Assembly (NCBI GenBank): GCA_945863425.1
Contig: CAMBBW010000005.1
Coordinates: 1 to 38,976, forward strand
DNA: 38,976 nucleotides
Source: Lishizhenia tianjinensis
GTDB lineage: Bacteria; Bacteroidota; Bacteroidia; Flavobacteriales_D; Crocinitomicaceae
Direction of reading: 5' to 3'
This document shows positions 1 to 6,900 of the stretch, one piece after another. The notes under the pieces were generated by a model that saw only the letters and a program-made list of their open reading frames with translations, searched no databases and had not been told where the DNA came from. The position numbers and the translations under genes are program-made. Every line of letters starts with the position of its first letter. The first letter of the stretch is position 1.

Positions 1-1
1 C

Positions 2-343
2 TTAATGAATCTACTAATTGACCTTGGACTACATCAAAAAATTGGTAAGGATGAATATATTATTTGTCCTGATAGGACAAGAAACAATAAGAATTTCATC
101 AGTTTGGTTTCCAAATCATTTTCATTCTTCAGGGATAAAGCTGGCGTAAGAAAAGATATCTCAATTAAACATTTGAGAAAAACTTATATTACATGGGTGA
201 ACTCAATAAATGGTTATGGTACTCATATAATAACAGGACATTCAGGTTATGAGATTTTAGACAATCACTACATCAACCCTAACGTGGTTAATGGATTGGA
301 AATGAATCTGGTCAAATACAGTTTGATTGAGTCATTGAGTTAA
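2..343 (+). CDS. Tyrosine recombinase/integrase, C-terminal part (cut by the window edge)
   Basis: The reading frame is open to the left edge, so the start lies outside the window. The visible ~113 residues match the end of the catalytic domain of a phage/ICE-type tyrosine recombinase, which cuts and rejoins DNA through a 3'-phosphotyrosine. Counting from the first visible Met, a box-II-like 'KHLRKT' segment holds Arg58, 'TGHSG' holds His79, and 'NHYINP' holds the presumed nucleophile Tyr89. The usual box-II His is Lys here. A full family member is about 300-450 residues, so most of the protein is unseen. It is followed by a terminator and then by a tRNA gene, the classical attachment target of such enzymes. 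This suggests the window starts inside an integrated element. The family call is fairly sure; whether the enzyme is active cannot be judged. Confidence 0.75.
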   Translation, partial: LMNLLIDLGLHQKIGKDEYIICPDRTRNNKNFISLVSKSFSFFRDKAGVRKDISIKHLRKTYITWVNSINGYGTHIITGHSGYEILDNHYINPNVVNGLEMNLVKYSLIESLS

Positions 344-369
344 ATTAAAATTCAATTTTTTGTATTCCT

Positions 370-394
370 GCCGTCTGTTTCGACGGCTTTTTTT
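370..394 (+). terminator. Rho-independent terminator of the integrase gene
   Basis: A 6-bp GC-rich stem (GCCGTC / GACGGC) with a 6-nt loop is followed by seven T. It lies 27 nt after the integrase stop codon on the same strand. Confidence 0.85.
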
Positions 395-424
395 ATACGC
401 TAAAATTAGGATTGAAAATTGATT

Positions 425-455
425 TTCCTCACTCAATTCCTCACCCTTTCCTCAC
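425..455. repeat. Three TTCCTCAC direct repeats between integrase and tRNA
   Basis: TTCCTCAC occurs at 425-432, 437-444 and 448-455, so the steps are 12 and 11 bp, about one helical turn. The repeats lie between the integrase terminator and the tRNA terminator. Their place next to a putative attachment site fits arm-type recombinase or excisionase binding sites. This is inference from position and spacing only. Confidence 0.5.
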
Positions 456-471
456 CCTAGATTGATTTAAA

Positions 472-503
472 ACAAAAAAGGTTTCAAGAAAAATCTTGAA
501 ACC
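472..503 (-). terminator. Rho-independent terminator downstream of the tRNA gene
   Basis: A 10-bp perfect stem (480-489 with 494-503) and a 4-nt loop are followed, on the minus strand, by six T and then G. It lies about 15 nt after the tRNA 3' end. Confidence 0.8.
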
Positions 504-517
504 CTTGATTTTACTTG

Positions 518-591
518 TAGCGAGACCGAGAGTTGAACTCGGGACCTTTGGGTTATGAATCCAATGCTCTAACCAACTGAGCTATCTCGCC
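518..591 (-). tRNA. tRNA with CAT anticodon (elongator Met, or Ile2)
   Basis: The minus strand folds into a complete 74-nt cloverleaf. The acceptor is GGCGAGA/TCTCGCT with a G-U first pair, the D stem is GCTC/GAGC, and the anticodon loop is TTCATAA. The variable loop is AGGTC, the T stem is CCGAG/CTCGG with loop TTCAACT, and the discriminator is A. CCA is not encoded. The anticodon stem TTGGA/CCCAA has an A-C mismatch next to the loop. It lacks the three G-C pairs of an initiator anticodon stem, so it is elongator Met or an Ile2 whose C34 becomes lysidine; sequence alone does not settle this. Its 3' end points at the integrase, as expected for an attachment-site tRNA. Confidence 0.9.
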
Positions 592-624
592 AGATAACTT
601 GAAACATTTTCCAAATTGGGAGTG

Positions 625-632
625 CAAATATA
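625..632 (-). promoter_or_regulatory. -7 box (TATATTTG) of the tRNA gene
   Basis: An exact Bacteroidota TAnnTTTG box lies 33 nt before the first tRNA base, leaving a ~28-nt 5' leader. No correctly spaced -33 TTTG is visible. Confidence 0.5.
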
Positions 633-671
633 TTAATTTTCTATTCAAAAAAAAGCGTTCAAACTGATTTT

Positions 672-1478
672 CTAAAGACTTAAGCAAAATTGTTGATAGG
701 ATTCGGGTAAATCACTTAGGATGGGAAGTTCTTCATAAATGCCAAATATGGTTGACCCACTGCCTGACATAGCTGCATATACAGCTCCTTCTTGAAGCAA
801 ATTTTCTTTTATTTCACTCATCAAAGGATGCTTTTGGAAGATTGAATTTTCAAAACTATTTGTCAATTCTCCTTGCCATTTTTCAATCTCTTGAGTTAGA
901 ATCTGTGAAATTTGTTTTTCACCTTCATAAAACGCCACGCCAGTATACGCTTCGGCAGTACCAACATGAATAGCTGGATAAATTAGTTTTAGGTGATACC
1001 CACTTAAATCAACCGTTGAATGATTCATGATTTCTCCTCTTCCTGTAGCGATTTTTGGAGTTCCTTCAATGAAAAATGGGCAATCACTTCCGAGTTGTGC
1101 CGCTATATTTTCGCGTTCTTCAACTGGTATATTTAATTGAAAAAGTTCATTTAATCCATTTATTACATGAGCCGCATCAGAGGAACCACCGCCTAGACCT
1201 GCTCCCATTGGAATTTGCTTTCTCAGATGCATATAAACTGGAGGACAATCGTATTGTTTTTTCATCAGCTGATATGCCTTGACGCATAAATTTGAATTTG
1301 GTTCGCTGTCCACAACTAGTCCACTTTGCTGAAAAGTAAATTTGTCTGCAACATTGATTTCCAAGATGTCAAATAAAGGGATTGAATGCATGCACGTTTC
1401 CACTTCGTGATAACCGTCCGTGCGTTTGTATAGCACATGTAGACCTAAATTGATTTTCGCCTGTGGAAAGATTATCAT
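672..1478 (-). CDS. ispE: 4-diphosphocytidyl-2-C-methyl-D-erythritol kinase
   Basis: Cytoplasmic GHMP kinase that phosphorylates CDP-methylerythritol with ATP, in the MEP pathway to isoprenoids. The 268 residues open with 'FPQAKINLGLHV', typical of IspE. The glycine-rich ATP loop 'PMGAGLGGGSSDAA' is at about 90-103, and the C-terminal GHMP motif 'MSGSGSTIFG' is present. Length is normal for the short Bacteroidota form (E. coli 283). I chose the ATG at 1478 over the in-frame TTG at 1493. The upstream codons overlap an exact TACTTTTG promoter box that ends 4 nt before the ATG, and family homology starts right after this Met. The gene diverges from accA across a 58-bp spacer. Product is sure; start is very likely. 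Confidence 0.95.
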   Translation of the reverse strand: MIIFPQAKINLGLHVLYKRTDGYHEVETCMHSIPLFDILEINVADKFTFQQSGLVVDSEPNSNLCVKAYQLMKKQYDCPPVYMHLRKQIPMGAGLGGGSSDAAHVINGLNELFQLNIPVEERENIAAQLGSDCPFFIEGTPKIATGRGEIMNHSTVDLSGYHLKLIYPAIHVGTAEAYTGVAFYEGEKQISQILTQEIEKWQGELTNSFENSIFQKHPLMSEIKENLLQEGAVYAAMSGSGSTIFGIYEELPILSDLPESYQQFCLSL

Positions 1479-1482
1479 GTAA

Positions 1483-1490
1483 CAAAAGTA
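1483..1490 (-). promoter_or_regulatory. -7 box (TACTTTTG) of ispE
   Basis: Exact TAnnTTTG on the minus strand, separated from the ispE ATG by only four bases (TTAC). Transcription should therefore begin at or within a base or two of the start codon. No clear TTTG is seen at -33. Confidence 0.55.
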
Positions 1491-1510
1491 CAATAACCGA
1501 GCATTATTAC

Positions 1511-1518
1511 TAATTTTG
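1511..1518 (+). promoter_or_regulatory. -7 box (TAATTTTG) of accA
   Basis: Exact TAnnTTTG 18 nt before the accA ATG, in the divergent ispE/accA spacer. No convincing -33 TTTG is seen. Confidence 0.4.
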
Positions 1519-1536
1519 TCCAGATAAATTCATGCT

Positions 1537-2490
1537 ATGAAGACCTATTTAGATTTCGAAGAACCGATAAAAGCACTTGAAGAACAAATTCAACAGACCA
1601 AAGAACTGGGTGAAACAACGGGTGTTGATATGACAGATAAAATCAACGAATTAGCGCGGAAATTAGATAAGACCACCAAAGAAACGTTTGGAAATCTTAC
1701 TCCATGGCAACGCGTTCAATTGTCTCGTCATCCAGATAGACCCTATACTTTGGCGTATATTCAAGCGTTAACCAAAGGTCATTTTCAGGAACTGCATGGT
1801 GACAGAGGAGTAAAAGACGATAAAGCCATGATTGGCGGTTTTGGATTGTTAGACGGACGTTCTGTTATGTTTATCGGGCAGCAAAAAGGAATAAATACTA
1901 AAATGCGCCAATACCGAAATTTTGGTATGCCGAATCCGGAAGGATATAGAAAAGCACTTCGTTTAATGAAGTTAGCTGAAAAATTTAATAAGCCTATTGT
2001 AACGTTCATTGATACCCCCGGAGCATTTCCCGGATTAGAGGCAGAGGAACGCGGACAAGGAGAAGCGATTGCGCGAAACATTTATGAAATGATGCGCTTG
2101 AAAGTTCCTGTAATCTGTATCATTATCGGAGAAGGTGCATCTGGTGGTGCGCTTGGAATAGGTGTGGGTGATAAAGTAGTGATGCTAGAAAATACATGGT
2201 ACTCTGTAATTTCTCCAGAGTCGTGTTCATCTATCTTATGGCGTTCATGGGAATTTAAGGAAAAAGCAGCCGATGCCTTGAAATTGACTTCCACAGATAT
2301 GAAGCGATTGAAATTGGTGGATGATGTTATTAAAGAACCGGCAAGTGGCGCACACCGCGAACAAGAAGAAATGTTTGAAATAGTGCGTAAGTCCATCAAA
2401 AAATACTTGAAAGAACTAGATGAGGTTGAGCCAGATCAACGCGTCACTAATCGAATTGATAAGTTTTGTGCTATGGGTGTTTGGAAGTAA
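1537..2490 (+). CDS. accA: Acetyl-CoA carboxylase carboxyltransferase subunit alpha
   Basis: Alpha subunit of the carboxyltransferase half of acetyl-CoA carboxylase. With AccD it moves the carboxyl group from carboxybiotin to acetyl-CoA, giving malonyl-CoA, the first step of fatty-acid synthesis in the cytoplasm. At 317 residues it matches the usual AccA length (E. coli 319). Hallmarks in order are the N-terminal helical region, 'ELHGDR' and '[20 protein letters not shown]' (to ~118), '[18 protein letters not shown]' (157-174), and the glycine-rich '[12 protein letters not shown]' at about 198-209, which forms the oxyanion hole. '[10 protein letters not shown]' follows. It stands alone; accD is not in the window. 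A 138-bp spacer without a gene separates it from the TonB receptor, and only weak promoter signals are seen there. Confidence 0.97.
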   Translation: MKTYLDFEEPIKALEEQIQQTKELGETTGVDMTDKINELARKLDKTTKETFGNLTPWQRVQLSRHPDRPYTLAYIQALTKGHFQELHGDRGVKDDKAMIGGFGLLDGRSVMFIGQQKGINTKMRQYRNFGMPNPEGYRKALRLMKLAEKFNKPIVTFIDTPGAFPGLEAEERGQGEAIARNIYEMMRLKVPVICIIIGEGASGGALGIGVGDKVVMLENTWYSVISPESCSSILWRSWEFKEKAADALKLTSTDMKRLKLVDDVIKEPASGAHREQEEMFEIVRKSIKKYLKELDEVEPDQRVTNRIDKFCAMGVWK

Positions 2491-2580
2491 TTAATTGTAA
2501 TCCAAATAAGTATACTATTTTTTTCAAGACTAATTGCTTGAAGTCAGCAACGATTTACACGTGAAACTTACAGTTTTTGA

Positions 2581-2610
2581 TTGTTGTTTTGTAAATTTTT
2601 GTTAATATTG
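2581..2610 (+). promoter_or_regulatory. Possible promoter of the TonB receptor-kdsB pair
   Basis: TTG at 2581-2583, a 19-nt spacer and TAATATTG at 2603-2610 resemble the Bacteroidota TTTG-N19-TAnnTTTG promoter with one mismatch in the -7 box. The ATG follows 18 nt later. Confidence 0.3.
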
Positions 2611-2628
2611 GGTTGCTAAAAGGAACTC

Positions 2629-4971
2629 ATGATAAAAAAAATACTCGTATTCGCCCTACTTTTTACGTCCCTAAACTTCCAATCTCAAGTGATTGGAAAA
2701 GTAATTGACGGTAAATCAAAAGAACCTATTTCAGGTGCAAAAGTTGTTTCCTCTGATGGTACAAAATTGTTTTCTGGTGCGGATGGTCAATTTGTAATTT
2801 CTCCGAAAACTTATCCGATTACATTGGTTATATCCATGATTCAATTTGTAACTGATACACTTGTAATCTCAGGACCGGGAGAAGTGAAAATTCTGTTGAA
2901 CGAGCCTGTGAAAGATTTTCAAACTGTCGTAATATCAGCAGGAAAGCGTAAGCAAACAGTAGAGGAAATTCCTGTTTCCATGGAGATTATTAAACCTCAA
3001 TTGATTGATAATAAAGGAATAACAGATTTGGAACAAGCGGTAGACCAAACCCCTGGTGTTTTCACTATGGACGGTCAAGTAAGTATACGTGGAGGTTCCG
3101 GGTTTGCCTATGGAACTGGAAGTCGGGTGTTATTACTTTGGAACGGAATGCCTTTGCTATCTGGTTATGCCGGAGATACTCAGTGGAACGCGATTCCTAT
3201 GGAACAAGCGAGTCAGATTGAGGTAATGAAAGGAGCGTCTTCCGTGCTTTATGGCAGTGGAGCATTAAATGGTGTGATTGCTTTGTCGGAAAAATTACCG
3301 CAAGCTGAACGCGAAACAAAAATTAAAGTGCAGTATGGTTTTTATGATAATCCACGTCGTCAATCCTTAAAGTGGTGGAGTAGAAATCCTATGAATCAGC
3401 AAGTTGAAGCATATACTTCTAAAATGAATCAAAAATATGGGTACACCATTTCATCAACGCTCTTCCACAATGATGGATATCGTCAAGGAGAGAATGAATA
3501 CCGTGGCAGAATAAGCGGCACTCTTTATTTTCGAGTGAAAAATAATGATCGTATTAAATATGGTGTTGGATATAATTATCAAATTCAAAAAGCAGGTAAT
3601 TTTTTAATTTGGCAAAGCGATACCTTGGGGTATACACCAAGTGGTGGTGCAGATACCAGTAAAGCAGAATCAACGTTAACCTATAATTTGGGTCACCGTT
3701 TGTTTATTGATCCATACCTCAGGTATACTGATAAGCGCAATAATAAACATAATCTGAAGGCTAGAATGTACTACGCTGAAAACATGAATCTAAACAATCC
3801 AAGTCAGAGCAATGGAGCGGTAATTTATTTTACAGATTACCAGTTTCAAAAGCAATACACCAACGGAATTACGTTGAGCTCGGGTGTATCTAACATTGCA
3901 AATGTTGTTTTTTCAAATCTATTTGGTAATCATACTTCATTCAATCCAGCTGTTTACACGCAGTACGAGCATAAAATAGGCGATAAATTAGATATCAGTG
4001 CTGGAGTTCGTGTGGAGTATTTTGAAATGGATGGAAAAAGAGGTGACTCTGATTTCATGATTAATAAGAAAGATTCGGTATCCATTCCTGTTTATCCCAT
4101 TCTACGTACGGGTATTCATTACGAAGTAGCAAAATACACGCACTTGAGGGCATCCATCGGACAAGGAATTCGTTATCCTTCTGTGGCAGAACGTTATACG
4201 CAAACTTCAGTTGGAGCATTGAATATTTTCCCGAATCCTGAATTAAAACCAGAAATTGGTTGGGCGGGTGAAATCGGAATCAAACAAGGAGTGAAAATTG
4301 GTGATTGGAAAGGAATGTTGGATGTAGCTGCTTTCATCAACCAATATAGTAATATGATGGAGTTTTCTTTTGGTGTATTTAATCCAGATTCTATCGCTTT
4401 AAGCAGTGACCCAAATAGTCCGGGATATATTAATAAATGGGTTGGATTCAAGGCACAAAATGCGGAGCGTGCACGAATAACAGGAATTGACATTTCGTTT
4501 AATAGTATGGGTAAAATTGGCAATGTTGAAATTATTTCATTGTTAGGCTATACCTATATGAATCCTGTTAGTTTAAATGAAAATTCTGATTACCAAAACA
4601 GTTTTTCAGATCCAAATTCAAATATGCTGAAATACCGTTTCAAACATTTAGCCAAAGCCGATATTGAGGTGAATTACAAAAAAATGAGTTTTGGAGTATC
4701 TTGTCGCTACAATAGTTTTATGAAAAACATTGATCTTGTTTTTGAAGAGCCTATCGCAGGTTCAACCTATATTCTACCTGGTTTGAAAGCGTATCGTGAA
4801 AAATACAACAAAGGAAATTTAGTATTTGATGTGCGTTTGGGGTATAAATTCAATGAAAAAATGCGTTTAGGACTAATTGCCAATAACTTATTCAATGCGG
4901 AGTATTCAAGTCGTCCGGGTGATATTCAACCTCCACGCAATTTCTTGGTTCAACTTCAAATGAAACTCTAG
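2629..4971 (+). CDS. TonB-dependent outer-membrane receptor with carboxypeptidase-like N-terminal domain
   Basis: Outer-membrane gated barrel that takes up a ligand using TonB energy; the ligand is not evident. The 780 residues start with a signal peptide (about 1-20). A ~75-residue carboxypeptidase-D regulatory-like beta sandwich follows ('GKVIDGKSKEPISGAKV'). Next come a TonB-box-like 'FQTVVISAGKRK' near 95-106 and a plug domain (about 110-220) with 'QVSIRGGSGFAYGTGSR' and 'IEVMKGASSVLYGSGALNGVI'. The rest is a ~550-residue beta barrel ending in 'FLVQLQMKL'. No SusD-like partner is adjacent, so this is not a SusC/SusD polysaccharide system. Its stop codon shares a base with the GTG start of kdsB, implying one transcript and translational coupling. 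Siderophore, vitamin or metal uptake are all possible. Confidence 0.9.
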   Translation: MIKKILVFALLFTSLNFQSQVIGKVIDGKSKEPISGAKVVSSDGTKLFSGADGQFVISPKTYPITLVISMIQFVTDTLVISGPGEVKILLNEPVKDFQTVVISAGKRKQTVEEIPVSMEIIKPQLIDNKGITDLEQAVDQTPGVFTMDGQVSIRGGSGFAYGTGSRVLLLWNGMPLLSGYAGDTQWNAIPMEQASQIEVMKGASSVLYGSGALNGVIALSEKLPQAERETKIKVQYGFYDNPRRQSLKWWSRNPMNQQVEAYTSKMNQKYGYTISSTLFHNDGYRQGENEYRGRISGTLYFRVKNNDRIKYGVGYNYQIQKAGNFLIWQSDTLGYTPSGGADTSKAESTLTYNLGHRLFIDPYLRYTDKRNNKHNLKARMYYAENMNLNNPSQSNGAVIYFTDYQFQKQYTNGITLSSGVSNIANVVFSNLFGNHTSFNPAVYTQYEHKIGDKLDISAGVRVEYFEMDGKRGDSDFMINKKDSVSIPVYPILRTGIHYEVAKYTHLRASIGQGIRYPSVAERYTQTSVGALNIFPNPELKPEIGWAGEIGIKQGVKIGDWKGMLDVAAFINQYSNMMEFSFGVFNPDSIALSSDPNSPGYINKWVGFKAQNAERARITGIDISFNSMGKIGNVEIISLLGYTYMNPVSLNENSDYQNSFSDPNSNMLKYRFKHLAKADIEVNYKKMSFGVSCRYNSFMKNIDLVFEEPIAGSTYILPGLKAYREKYNKGNLVFDVRLGYKFNEKMRLGLIANNLFNAEYSSRPGDIQPPRNFLVQLQMKL

Positions 4972-5690
4972 TGAAAGTACTAGGAATAATTCCTTGTCGA
5001 TACGGTTCAACTCGTTTTCCTGGAAAACCTTTAATTGATCTGAAAGGTAAAACAATGATTCAACGCGTGTATGAGGGCGCACGAAAATCGGATCTGATAG
5101 ATAAATTAATTGTGGCCACTGATGATGAGCGAATCTATTCTGAGGTAAAACGTTTCGGAGGAGAAGTGATGATGACTTCCCTAGATCATGAGAATGGAAC
5201 GCAGCGCTGTGCGGAGGTATCCAAAGAGTTTCCCGCGTATGATATTGTTCTTAATATTCAAGGGGATGAGCCATTGGTGAATTTTGAGCAACTCAATCAA
5301 CTGATTCAAGTGTTTGCTGATGTTTCAGTAGAAATTGCAACCCTTGCTATCAATACCGCTGATCGGCATGAATTACAAAATCCAAATCGAATTAAGGTAG
5401 TTACAGATTTCAGACAAGACGCACTCTATTTCAGTCGAAGTTCAATTCCCTTTGAACGAAATTCAGATGCAAGTTTTGTTTTTCAGCGCCACATTGGGTT
5501 GTATTCATTTCGCTCTTCTGTGTTAGATGAAATTGTATCGTTCTCTCCCTGTTCCATTGAAAATATAGAATCTCTCGAGCAATTGCGTTGGATGTATTAT
5601 GGGAAGAAAATCAGAGTAGTTGAAACTACCATCGAAACACCCAATATTGATACACCTGATGACCTTGCCAAAGTGCTTGCTCTTCTGTAA
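4971..5690 (+). CDS. kdsB: 3-deoxy-manno-octulosonate cytidylyltransferase (CMP-KDO synthetase)
   Basis: Cytoplasmic enzyme that activates KDO with CTP to CMP-KDO for the lipopolysaccharide inner core. The 239 residues begin with the nucleotide-binding 'IIPCRYGSTRFPGKPL' (about 6-21). They continue with 'IVATDDERI', 'ENGTQRCAEV' and 'NIQGDEPLV', all typical of KdsB. Length is close to the usual ~245. The start codon is GTG, overlapping the last base of the TonB receptor stop, so translation is probably coupled to the receptor. No other KDO or lipid A gene is in the window. The following gene has its own promoter just after this stop codon. Confidence 0.96.
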   Translation: MKVLGIIPCRYGSTRFPGKPLIDLKGKTMIQRVYEGARKSDLIDKLIVATDDERIYSEVKRFGGEVMMTSLDHENGTQRCAEVSKEFPAYDIVLNIQGDEPLVNFEQLNQLIQVFADVSVEIATLAINTADRHELQNPNRIKVVTDFRQDALYFSRSSIPFERNSDASFVFQRHIGLYSFRSSVLDEIVSFSPCSIENIESLEQLRWMYYGKKIRVVETTIETPNIDTPDDLAKVLALL

Positions 5691-5695
5691 GATGT

Positions 5696-5726
5696 TTTGT
5701 AAGACCAATTCAATTTCATACCTTTG
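5696..5726 (+). promoter_or_regulatory. Consensus Bacteroidota promoter of the HU/SPOR gene
   Basis: TTTG at 5696-5699, a spacer of exactly 19 nt, and TACCTTTG at 5719-5726 give a perfect TTTG-N19-TAnnTTTG promoter. The ATG begins 4 nt after the -7 box, so the mRNA should be leaderless or nearly so. Confidence 0.75.
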
Positions 5727-5730
5727 ATAG

Positions 5731-6894
5731 ATGAGATCTTTTGCAGAAATTATTTCGACCTTATTAGTACGTCACAATTGTGTGGTACTTCCTGATTTCG
5801 GTGGGTTTGTTGCTCGAGTAAATCCGGCTCAAATCGACCATGAAAAAGGAATTATTAATCCACCGCGCAAAGCGATTTTATTCAATCAGCAACTTACAAA
5901 TAGTGATGGTTTGCTAATTAGTGAATACGCTCTGGCGAATGAAATTAATTATACAGAAGCACAATCGACTATTTTAGGAATTATTGAATTGTGGAACGAA
6001 GAGTTAAAATCGGGTAAAAGGATTGAAATTGATCGGGTAGGTGAGTTATTCATCGATATTAATGGCAAGCTATCCTTTGTTCAAGACCGTTTTTTCAATT
6101 TACTGTTATCTTCTTACGGATTAGGAACCGTGAAATTCATTCCATCACATGCTAGCGTTGAAGAGATTGAGCCGGTTAAGGAGGGGAAAACGTTGATAGA
6201 ACGTGTGGAAGAGCAAGTAGATATAACCATTATTGAACATCCTGCGAAAGGGAATTCGATCAAAACCTGGAAATACATTGCTGCTGCTGCTTGTTTTATA
6301 CCGATTGCATTTTATTCCTTTTGGATTCCAACTAAAACAAATGTCCTTGAATCCGGGATGATATCCATTCAAGATTTTAATCCATTCACAAAAACATCCC
6401 CTGCTGTTTATAAACAGTTAGAACAAAAGTTAAATCCGGAGAAAATTGAGGGTGAAAAAACGTTGGAGGATCAGATTAATGAATTACCCAGTGATACATA
6501 TTCTTATTCCTATGAGTTTGATGAAACCTTATTTATTCCGATAAAACTGAATCCGAAACCGAGTACAAACGTTCCTGTTGTTTCGACTGTTGTTCCATCC
6601 GTTGAACCCATTATAACTCCTGAGATAAAGGTAAAAAATGGAACTTCTAATACGATCGAATTTGCGGGTGTGAAGTCTGGCTTGAAATATGCTATTGTTG
6701 GATGTTTTTCTGAAATTAGTAACGCAAAGAACTATGTGGAAACGCTCAAGAATGAAGGGTTCAATGCTCAGTTTTTGGACGTAAATAATGGGTTGTACCG
6801 AATTAGTATTGAAAGTTCAACAACAGCAGATTCGTTGCAATCAACTATTCAGAGAGCCAAAGATAAAGGCTACAATACTTGGATCTTAAAATAA
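5731..6894 (+). CDS. HU-CCDC81-type and SPOR domain membrane protein
   Basis: A 387-residue protein of a type found in Bacteroidota. Residues ~1-130 form two HU-like modules of the prokaryotic CCDC81 type ('RHNCVVLPDFGGFVARV', then 'IEIDRVGELFIDINGKLSF'). A single transmembrane segment follows at about 181-199, then a Pro/Thr-rich linker (~200-310). A C-terminal SPOR domain lies at ~316-387 ('GLKYAIVGCFSEISNAKNYV' to 'GYNTWILK'). SPOR domains bind glycan strands stripped of stem peptides at division septa. The N-terminal part has no signal peptide, so it should stay in the cytoplasm with SPOR in the periplasm. A role linking DNA or another cytoplasmic partner to septal peptidoglycan is inference. 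The start follows a perfect promoter by 4 nt. The exported peptidase begins 6 nt downstream and is likely cotranscribed. Confidence 0.85.
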   Translation: MRSFAEIISTLLVRHNCVVLPDFGGFVARVNPAQIDHEKGIINPPRKAILFNQQLTNSDGLLISEYALANEINYTEAQSTILGIIELWNEELKSGKRIEIDRVGELFIDINGKLSFVQDRFFNLLLSSYGLGTVKFIPSHASVEEIEPVKEGKTLIERVEEQVDITIIEHPAKGNSIKTWKYIAAAACFIPIAFYSFWIPTKTNVLESGMISIQDFNPFTKTSPAVYKQLEQKLNPEKIEGEKTLEDQINELPSDTYSYSYEFDETLFIPIKLNPKPSTNVPVVSTVVPSVEPIITPEIKVKNGTSNTIEFAGVKSGLKYAIVGCFSEISNAKNYVETLKNEGFNAQFLDVNNGLYRISIESSTTADSLQSTIQRAKDKGYNTWILK

Positions 6895-6900
6895 AAATAT

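Noticed and set aside
518-591. Initiator tRNA-fMet
   Set aside because: The anticodon stem lacks the run of three G-C pairs, and the first acceptor pair is G-U rather than the initiator's C-A mismatch.
672-1478. Antisense protein gene on the plus strand at 1076-1282
   Set aside because: It is an open frame within ispE without promoter or recognisable sequence; GHMP kinase conservation explains the stretch on the other strand.
2550-2570. Hairpin TCAAG...CTTGA and T-run in the spacer after accA as a terminator
   Set aside because: The T-run (2517-2524) lies before the stem (TCAAG 2524-2528), not after it, and the 5-bp stem is too weak.
2629-4971. SusC-type polysaccharide receptor
   Set aside because: No SusD-like lipoprotein or glycan-degrading genes follow; the next gene is kdsB. 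Kept as a general TonB receptor.
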